Source: Eremophila alpestris peregrina (taxonomy: Eukaryota; Chordata; Aves; Passeriformes; Alaudidae). From it: DNA of 64,000 nt. Shown here one piece after another: positions 59,601-64,000 of this stretch. The notes below the pieces were generated by a model, which was given only the letters and a program-made list of their open reading frames with translations, was not told the origin of the DNA and ran no database searches. Where the stretch lies: contig WMCF01000203.1 in the NCBI GenBank assembly GCA_009792885.1, positions 24,182 to 88,181 on the forward strand, read 5' to 3'. The translations under genes were made by a program, and so were the position numbers. Position 1 is the stretch's first letter. Every line of letters begins with the position of its first letter.

Positions 59601-62600
59601 CAGATATCCAAAACTTATATGAACCATGATTGACCTGTTTGTGCTGAGAAATATTGTCACCACACATTACTATTTATTACATCTGTGGCAAAGTCAGACA
59701 CAATCCTTGGTATCTTTCACTACCAAATCACAAAATACAGGGCAAATATGGCAAATTAGCAGCTATTTTTACTCAAACAACCAAGGGCTCTCAGAAAGGT
59801 TCTCTGTGATATCCATTACATTAACACAAATGCTGCTCTCAGCTAAGGAGAAGCACTGCTACATCTAGTGAAGTTTCTAGCAAGTTTATAACATTCATAA
59901 TATTAAGTTATAAACTTGCAAATCCTTTTAAACAGTTATAATTTCCAGATTCAAAATGCACAAAGGAAACAACAGATAGCAAGAAGAAGCAACTTGAAAA
60001 ATGCAGTAAGTAAATCCTAGCCTTGTAGGAGAATAAAAATGCTTTCTCATGGAATAGCTTCCCTTTCTCCATGAAGAAGGATGCTAAGGTCTTGCCTGAT
60101 AAAAAACTAATTTATGATGCACTTTGAGATGCAAGGATGCCCAGTTCAACATAAGAAGGCAGCACAGTAAGACAACAGCTTCTCTGTTCTGTAAGTCACT
60201 ATGCCCTCTTAAGTTGTTCTGCACTTTTTCTGCAGGAAAAGCTGCCACACAATATGAGTAACATAAAACTGCAGCTGCTGGGAACAGGGAGGTTCACAAG
60301 AACCAGCTTAGTAGGGAAGCTCAACACAAAAGAACAGAGGTTGGCTCAAACACATCTTCTGCATCAGCCATATAAAAAGCTCAGGAAAGCCATATACAGG
60401 AACCCTCACATGAGAGAACTCTGGCTGTGATGGTAAAGACAAAGATCCAGGAAAGAAGCTTGGGGCACTCTGGGACACGGGAGTTGAGGCCTGTGGCTGA
60501 ACCAGAGGTCTTGGAGGGATACAAGGGAGGGCCATCTCCACCAGCATATCTCCTCTCTGCTTTTGAATCAGTTCTCTTCCTTCTGCAGGGATAGATATAT
60601 CCATCTGTTCATCTGGTTTGAAAGAGCAGAAAAGATATTAGCACTAAGTTTCCAACATTCTATTAAAAGATTTGTCTTCAGTGGTGTATTCAACTTTTAA
60701 AAATCTTTTCTCCAGGGGCATTCTTTTTGTAGGGGAAAAAAAATCAGCAAAAACATCCATATCCTTGCTTTTAAAGGGGGAAGCAAGTGTTTTGCTACAA
60801 ATTCATCTGACTATTTTGCTACAGGTCTAGAACCACAATTAGAAAGAAGTATCTGAAATTTATAAACAAGCTTTTTTTTTTGAGGTATTTCTTTTCTTTT
60901 TGCTATAGTTATTAAAATGCAACTACATTCAGACTCCAGCTAACAAAACATCTGTTCTAACAGTATTTACATTCTGTGACAGGAATCTCTCAGAAAGGAG
61001 TATCTGATTTTGTATCATACTAAAAGCCTGCACAGATGGATATCTTATCCCTGAGGGTAAATGCATGCTTAGAGAAAATATTTAACACCAACATATAATA
61101 TCCAATAATTTCTCTTTAGGCATCAGAATTTAGGATACACACTTGGCACATGAAAGGTTGAACAAACACAACTACAGAAGTTGTCTTATGCTAAGGTAAA
61201 ATAAGTCACACAATGTAATTCTTATCTGTCCTTCCTATTGCCCTAACAGTAAAGGCTCAATACAGGTTTCTGTCTGTAGCAAGAGTGGCTTGCCCCTAAA
61301 GAAGGAAGACAACTGCCAGCAGAAATCTGTAGGCCACACAAAGCATTTTTCAAATGAAGGGGCACTAGTCAACAGTACTAATGTTATTATGATAGCTGTG
61401 TAGGAAGTATCAACAGCAGATAGAGGATACAGAGAATCTTAAACAACAGTCACACAGATGTCCCTTCATCTACCCCTTCACTGTTCTCAGTCCTGATTTA
61501 CTTTTTAAACATAATTGTAACAGACTTTTAAAAGGCTGCAAGCTCTGCCTAAAGCAGTGCACAGAAACACAACCACACACAGTATGCAGGAAAATGTTAC
61601 CTTTTGCTTGCCCCTGTTCAGTAGGACTGCTGGGGACAAGGGCACTGGGTCCAAAGGAAACAGGAGGAGGAATAACTAGGCCTGAAGAGACACTGCAGAC
61701 CAAAAGGAAACATGGAAATGAAAACCACACCCCACTAAAAAATGCATTAAGTTCTCCTCCTATCAAGCTCCAGCCTGTCACAATAGGACTCTTCTCATGG
61801 GAGGTGTCAGGGGTTCATCAGTAAGAGACAGTCAGAGACATGGCCACCATTGGTTCAGTTCATTGCAAAATAAGGCTGTGCTCCTCTCAGAGTGCAAAAT
61901 TAAAACACTGAGTGCTTAAAATCAAGCACAAGTCCTTGAATAATGAAGAGAGTAGGGGGAATGCTCTACTGCAATGAAATTCTTGAAAGAGCTTGGGGAT
62001 GTTTTGCTTACATGGAAGGAGCCTCCTGTCCAAGCAATGCCTGTCCAGAGAGCTGCAGGACTTGCAGACTGTGGGCAGGGGTGCAGGCCAGGGAACTTCC
62101 CTCTTCCAGCCTGGCCATCACACAGCCACTCCCTGCAGTGGCTTTCAACGAAAGGAAATAAAGAGAGAAATATGATCAAAAAACACACTCCAACTGCAAC
62201 TCAAGTCCCTCCCAGCTAACTCACCCTTTATCACAGCCATAGCTGGGAGAGCAAGGCTGTTCCCACTCTTGGATAATTAACACAGCTGCAGCATATCAAA
62301 GTCAGGACTGCCCTCAGCACTATCTCTGTCTCCTCACAATCTGCCTCCCCCCAAGACATCACTGTGTGTGCAAAGTTTGCCCAAACTGCTTATCCACACT
62401 GGTGTGTCCTTACAAAGGCTGAGCATTATTAGTTTCAAAAGAGGGTAAAAGTTGGGTTTTGGTTTTGCTATTCAAGGGGCACAGAAAGAAAGGAAATTAA
62501 ATGTATTTAACAAGCCAGTAACTGCTCTAAAAGGAAGTGACATTTAAACATTGTTCCATAGTGTAGTGAATGAGGCTGTGGCCTTTCATTTCCAAAGTGT

Positions 62601-63841
62601 TCACAATTTTAGCAGAAATTACATGGAGAATACTCATGGCACTCTACACCCTGAAGCACTACGTGTCTATAAGGATCAAATAGGTATGATGTTTATAACT
62701 ATCTGGGATGGACATTTTGGTTCTGCTTGTCTATTGTTACCTGTTGCATGAGTCTCAGGAAACATCTCTTCCTGAGTTGACAAGATATCTGACTCCTCAT
62801 GATCAGAACCAAGGGATTCCTCAGTTTTACTGGCATCATTGACAGGTGCTTTCTTTCTGGTATGCTCTTCTGCTTCCTGCAGAGTTCTGGAAATGCAAGA
62901 CACAGTCTTTGACCCAAGAAACTCAACATATGAAGTAAGACCACAACATTGTAAAGAAAATCTATCAATAACAGACAGAAGGTATTCACTCATGTATAAC
63001 ACAGGAAAAAAAATGAGAAAAGAATGAAGACCAACTCCTCCTGACAAAGCAGCATTTTCATCCTTGATAAGTTATAATTTCAGAGCTGATTTTTACATTT
63101 CCTACTGATCTAAGTGATGCTTAAATGGAATGCAGATTGTTCTGCTGACTTCTACTCAATGCAGATTCTAGGAATTTCATTTCACCTCTTTAACATATTT
63201 TGCAGTGGAATACAATAATACAAGATGACCTAAATATTATATAATATTTATGCCAGATAGAATAACAAATTGAAGTTTCATGCTTAAAAACAGTCAAAAC
63301 CATAAAGCTTACAATAAAAAATATTCAAAAGCACCCTGCAATACACACCACTTAGCCTCCAGATTTCTCCTGCGCAGCCAAAGCCCATGCTACAGTGATT
63401 AAGTTATATCAAGATAACTTCTGTGCCTTAAAATGAATTATTGCTTCCAGTATATTCCAGTCATACCATTTTAGGAAAATTACTGGCATATTTAATTACA
63501 CAGTGAGCTCACCCTTAAAAACAAACCTATTGATATCTTTGTGTTTAGCAGTTTGACATCACATCTTTTCTCACCAAGGAAAACAGAGCACTCCTTAGTC
63601 AGCACTGCTGCAAAAAAGGTCTCAACAATACATCCTCCTTCCGTTTACCTTTCTCTATTGCCTTGAACCCTCTCCCACATCTAAAAATCTAGTAAAAAAG
63701 ACACAAATCAGCTTGCAGACTGTCCACAAAAGACCTACAGAGAAGACAGACTGTTTTACCTTTCAGACTTCTCTGCCTGGCTTTCCAAAGCAGTATGTGC
63801 TGCTGTGCTGGAATCAATTTCTGTGTTGTTCCCACAAAGTT
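40560..63841 (-). CDS. TP53BP1: TP53BP1 (53BP1), 3' part of the gene (21 exons, truncated by window edge)
   Basis: 53BP1 is a nuclear double-strand-break repair mediator that reads H4K20me2 and H2AK15ub and favours end joining by recruiting effectors through ATM-phosphorylated S/TQ sites. Twenty-one exons join in phase: 63841-63760, 62886-62741, 61681-61601, 60612-60410, 59449-58264, 55278-55162, 54538-54205, 54133-54093, 53143-53086, 50683-50221, 49248-49099, 47426-47137, 46831-46655, 46396-45975, 45838-45647, 45207-45004, 44475-44263, 43670-43576, 42637-42438, 41633-41488 and 40747-40560. They encode about 1,661 residues. Human 53BP1 has 1,972, so roughly 300 N-terminal residues lie beyond 64000. 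Order: acidic S/TQ-bearing region, three TQT (LC8) motifs, oligomerisation segment, GAR motif, tandem Tudor, UDR, NLS, BRCT1 and BRCT2. The C-terminal half is highly conserved; the N-terminal exons are more diverged. Confidence 0.97.
40842..40962 (-). mobile_element. CR1 LINE 3'-end fragment, antisense
   Basis: GGTTTGAGAGGGACCTTAAA, CCACTGGACCAGGTTGCTTC and CCCATCCAACCTGGCA are reverse-complement CR1 tail phrases. It lies in the last TP53BP1 intron. Confidence 0.9.
41488..41633 (-). CDS. TP53BP1: TP53BP1 window exon 20 (BRCT2)
   Basis: 146 nt: HPRENPFHNLKVLLVSDQQE, then FLDLWSEVLMTGGAASVKQH. This is the start of BRCT2. The donor is GTACTC. Confidence 0.98.
42438..42637 (-). CDS. TP53BP1: TP53BP1 window exon 19 (BRCT1 core)
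   Basis: 200 nt: AYQCLLIADQHCRTRKYLLC, then the canonical BRCT Trp in CVSHIWVHDSCHANQLQNY and YLLPAGYSLQEQKLLEW. The acceptor is CCCGCAG and the donor GTGAGT. Confidence 0.98.
43025..43545 (+). mobile_element. CR1 LINE fragment, sense
   Basis: CAGCTGTGGTGGGACCACAT, GGAACACCTGGGAGAGCTGA and AAGCTGCTCAGAGAGGTTCT fit the CR1 3' region. The tail reads CAACTTTCTGTGACTGTTG. It is diverged and sits in TP53BP1, antisense to the gene. Confidence 0.82.
43576..43670 (-). CDS. TP53BP1: TP53BP1 window exon 18 (BRCT1)
   Basis: 95 nt encoding PYDKRYIAQQLRAGAGYILE and DFNETQ. The acceptor is CTGTAG and the donor GTAAGG. Confidence 0.97.
44263..44475 (-). CDS. TP53BP1: TP53BP1 window exon 17 (start of BRCT1)
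   Basis: 213 nt. A linker is followed by LPHNKTLFLGYAFLLTMA, the first strand of BRCT1, and DGPTGSSEEEE. The donor is GTGAGG. Confidence 0.97.
45004..45207 (-). CDS. TP53BP1: TP53BP1 window exon 16 (UDR and NLS)
   Basis: 204 nt starting DNLVEGKRKRRSN, the ubiquitin-dependent recruitment motif region that binds H2AK15ub. It is followed by a Ser/Thr-rich linker and a bipartite NLS (GKRKLI ... AKRGRKS). The donor is GTGAGA. Confidence 0.97.
45647..45838 (-). CDS. TP53BP1: TP53BP1 window exon 15 (Tudor 2)
   Basis: 192 nt: VVKGHRKESGELYYCIEKEG, then RKWYKRKAVILSLEQGN and TPLTKAADISL. This is the second Tudor of the tandem pair. The donor is GTAAGG. Confidence 0.98.
45975..46396 (-). CDS. TP53BP1: TP53BP1 window exon 14 (Tudor 1)
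   Basis: 422 nt. The C-terminal half is the first Tudor fold: VGLRVVAKWSSNGYFYSG, then KYKLLFDDGYECDVLGKDIL. The Trp, Tyr, Phe, Asp and Tyr residues that form the H4K20me2-binding cage in human are all present. The donor is GTAAGA. Confidence 0.98.
46655..46831 (-). CDS. TP53BP1: TP53BP1 window exon 13 (GAR motif)
   Basis: 177 nt ending in the Gly/Arg-rich PRGRGRRGRPPSRTAATR. In mammals this motif is methylated by PRMT1 and helps DNA binding. The acceptor is CTCTAG and the donor GTACCC. Confidence 0.95.
47137..47426 (-). CDS. TP53BP1: TP53BP1 window exon 12
   Basis: 290 nt encoding EEPVVECQECETDVSS, LGDVSSFSSKASSLHRTSSG and FALPTGRGILGKL. It is Ser/Gly-rich. The acceptor is TTTTAAG (AAG type) and the donor GTAAGT. 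Confidence 0.95.
47427..49098 (-). other. TP53BP1 intron (1.7 kb) with a possible LTR-like segment
   Basis: Mostly unremarkable intron. The part about 47540-48190 is richer in GC than its surroundings and contains a TATA-like GGTATAAAAAGCCC near 47796-47809 on the plus strand. No protein-coding potential was recognised. Confidence 0.6.
49099..49248 (-). CDS. TP53BP1: TP53BP1 window exon 11 (oligomerisation segment)
   Basis: 150 nt, 50 codons in phase 0-0. It encodes RTIREVRTVVTRVITDVFYI and NGTEVERK, the oligomerisation region needed for focus formation. The donor is GTGAGG. Confidence 0.97.
50221..50683 (-). CDS. TP53BP1: TP53BP1 window exon 10 (LC8-binding motifs)
   Basis: 463 nt. Three TQT-type dynein light chain (LC8/DYNLL1) motifs are visible: KGIQTTADW, TTATQTEEI and VTIQTDES. 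In mammals the equivalent TQT motifs bind LC8 and aid oligomerisation. The exon ends DMDSLHSQ at donor GTGGGA. Confidence 0.95.
50684..53085 (-). other. TP53BP1 intron (2.4 kb)
   Basis: AT-rich intron with no repeat family recognised. It contains a short CAG/CAA run near 51463-51482 and a 189-codon open frame on the opposite strand (52002-52571) that matches nothing I know. Confidence 0.7.
53086..53143 (-). CDS. TP53BP1: TP53BP1 window exon 9 (58-nt exon)
   Basis: 58 nt encoding PAASDRKDGSSAAAEAAA flanked by split codons. The acceptor is TTTCAG and the donor GTAACC. Only this frame avoids a stop. Confidence 0.8.
53375..53980 (+). mobile_element. CR1 LINE fragment, sense, with expanded internal A-tract and a gap
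   Basis: TGACAGGCTGAGAAAGTTGG, TTGTTCAGCCTGGAGAAGAG, AATAGGACAAGGGGAAACAG and the tail AACCCAAACCATTCCATGAT identify CR1. Its middle, which normally has a short A-run before GAGGGAGAGA, here holds nearly 30 A on each side of a 57-N gap. The element lies between TP53BP1 window exons 8 and 9. Confidence 0.92.
53578..53634. other. Assembly gap (57 N)
   Basis: Run of N inside a CR1 element. The motif AAAAGAGGGCTTATTT plus a long A-run occurs on both sides. Confidence 0.99.
54093..54133 (-). CDS. TP53BP1: TP53BP1 window exon 8 (41-nt microexon)
   Basis: Inferred exon of 41 nt encoding KDEVRGEASVVRK. The acceptor is CTCTAAG (AAG type) after a pyrimidine-rich tract, and the donor is GTATTT. It was found because exons 7 and 9 cannot be joined in frame without it; its own phases (2 in, 1 out) close both junctions. 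Confidence 0.7.
54205..54538 (-). CDS. TP53BP1: TP53BP1 window exon 7
   Basis: 334 nt. The PDSTIATSDV block matches the mammalian protein. The inferred donor (CCCT then GTAATT) is weak, with no AG before the GT. It is supported by phase with the next exon, and the frame meets a stop immediately if it is read through. Confidence 0.85.
55162..55278 (-). CDS. TP53BP1: TP53BP1 window exon 6
   Basis: 117 nt encoding ALFHFALPKEADVQSLTSTT and GHLKMGPRRHSTPI, blocks conserved in mammals (FHFTLPKEGD, RHSTPIG). The acceptor is TTTTAG and the donor GTGAGT. Confidence 0.95.
55279..58263 (-). other. TP53BP1 intron (3.0 kb)
   Basis: The longest TP53BP1 intron here. It is AT-rich, and I recognise no repeat, RNA gene or exon in it. 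Confidence 0.75.
58264..59449 (-). CDS. TP53BP1: TP53BP1 window exon 5 (large acidic exon)
   Basis: 1186 nt, about 395 residues, beginning DIFIPTQSQEKK, with CKLMLSASACSQ further on. It is low-complexity, Glu/Ser-rich and probably disordered, with about six SQ/TQ dipeptides that could be ATM/ATR sites. It corresponds to the large internal exon of mammalian TP53BP1 but is poorly conserved outside short blocks. The acceptor is ATTTTAG and the donor GTAAGT. Confidence 0.95.
59450..60409 (-). other. TP53BP1 intron (about 1.0 kb)
   Basis: AT-rich intron with nothing recognised. Confidence 0.75.
60410..60612 (-). CDS. TP53BP1: TP53BP1 window exon 4
   Basis: 203 nt with EQMDISIPAEG and then a Pro/Ser-rich stretch ending PSQPEFSH. 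The MDIS and PEFSH blocks match the mammalian protein. The donor is GTGAGG after CAT. Confidence 0.88.
60613..61600 (-). other. TP53BP1 intron (about 1.0 kb)
   Basis: AT-rich intron with a T-run near 60872. Nothing else was recognised. Confidence 0.75.
61601..61681 (-). CDS. TP53BP1: TP53BP1 window exon 3
   Basis: 81 nt encoding LVIPPPVSFGPSALVPSSPT and EQGQAK. Two acceptors lie 11 bases apart; the downstream one (CTCTTCAG) was chosen because only it keeps phase with the previous exon. The donor is GTAACA. Confidence 0.82.
61682..62740 (-). other. TP53BP1 intron (about 1.1 kb)
   Basis: No repeat or RNA gene recognised. Short open frames here have no family resemblance. Confidence 0.75.
62741..62886 (-). 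CDS. TP53BP1: TP53BP1 window exon 2
   Basis: 146 nt encoding TLQEAEEHTRKKAPVNDASK and SDILSTQEEMFPETHAT. It is acidic and contains a TQ site. The acceptor is TTCCAG and the donor GTAACA. Confidence 0.85.
62887..63759 (-). other. TP53BP1 intron (about 0.9 kb)
   Basis: AT-rich intron with nothing recognised. Upstream of the exon at 63841 the sequence to 64000 is again intron. Confidence 0.75.
63760..63841 (-). CDS. TP53BP1: TP53BP1 window exon 1 (5'-most in window)
   Basis: 82 nt encoding LCGNNTEIDSSTAAHTALES, then QAEKSE with a split Arg. The acceptor is CCCTAG and the donor GTAAAA. The region is weakly conserved, so assignment rests on phase and position. Confidence 0.8.
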
Positions 63842-64000
63842 CTAGGGAGAGATAAAAGAAAAATATCCGTTACTCACATCATCTGGATTAAAATACAAAT
63901 AAGAAAATTGAAGTCTGTAATTTACACAAATGCCAAGGTAAGCCTTATTTGAAAAAAAAAATTATTTTGAACTATTGATGATAACAAGGAAGAAAAAAAA

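Noticed and set aside
61682..61692. Alternative CTGCAG acceptor 11 bases upstream of TP53BP1 window exon 3
   Set aside because: It breaks codon phase with the preceding exon, while the CTCTTCAG acceptor at 61681 keeps it.

Overview
The window is ordinary vertebrate nuclear DNA, almost certainly from a bird. Three large intron-containing genes are recognisable, introns are compact, fragments of CR1 LINEs (the dominant bird retrotransposon) lie in both orientations, and the promoters sit in two sharp CpG islands. The species cannot be fixed from the sequence alone. Three runs of N (26946-27039, 39764-39863, 53578-53634) are assembly gaps.

Layout. (1) 1-24146, minus strand: the 5' part of IQGAP1, coding exons 1-15 (593 codons), from the start codon at 24146 to the exon ending at 1438. 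The rest of the gene (WW, IQ, GRD and C-terminal domains) lies beyond position 1. (2) 24147-27347: a divergent intergenic region holding the IQGAP1 CpG island, two sense CR1 fragments, a GC-rich minisatellite interrupted by a gap, and the TUBGCP4 CpG island. (3) 27348-38833, plus strand: complete TUBGCP4, 18 coding exons, 666 residues. (4) 38834-40559: the convergent 3' ends of TUBGCP4 and TP53BP1 around a second minisatellite and gap. (5) 40560-64000, minus strand: the 3' part of TP53BP1, 21 coding exons with about 1,661 residues, covering the LC8-binding motifs, oligomerisation segment, GAR motif, tandem Tudor, UDR, NLS and both BRCT repeats. Its 5' exons lie beyond 64000.

Exon boundaries were set by reading each splice donor and acceptor and checking that codon phase closes across every junction. 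All three reading frames stay open through every exon listed, so none looks like a pseudogene. The genes are not an operon or a pathway. IQGAP1 is a cortical actin and signalling scaffold, TUBGCP4 is a structural subunit of the gamma-tubulin ring complex, and TP53BP1 is a chromatin reader in DNA double-strand-break repair. TUBGCP4 and TP53BP1 are also neighbours in human (15q15). IQGAP1 lies far away in human (15q26), so the IQGAP1-TUBGCP4 junction marks a lineage difference in gene order.

I found no convincing previously undescribed system. The points most worth a second look are the phase-alternating exons that match the IQGAP1 internal repeats, a frame-neutral pair of tiny TP53BP1 exons with weak splice sites, the two gap-bearing minisatellites, and evidence that the gaps are unmerged overlaps.
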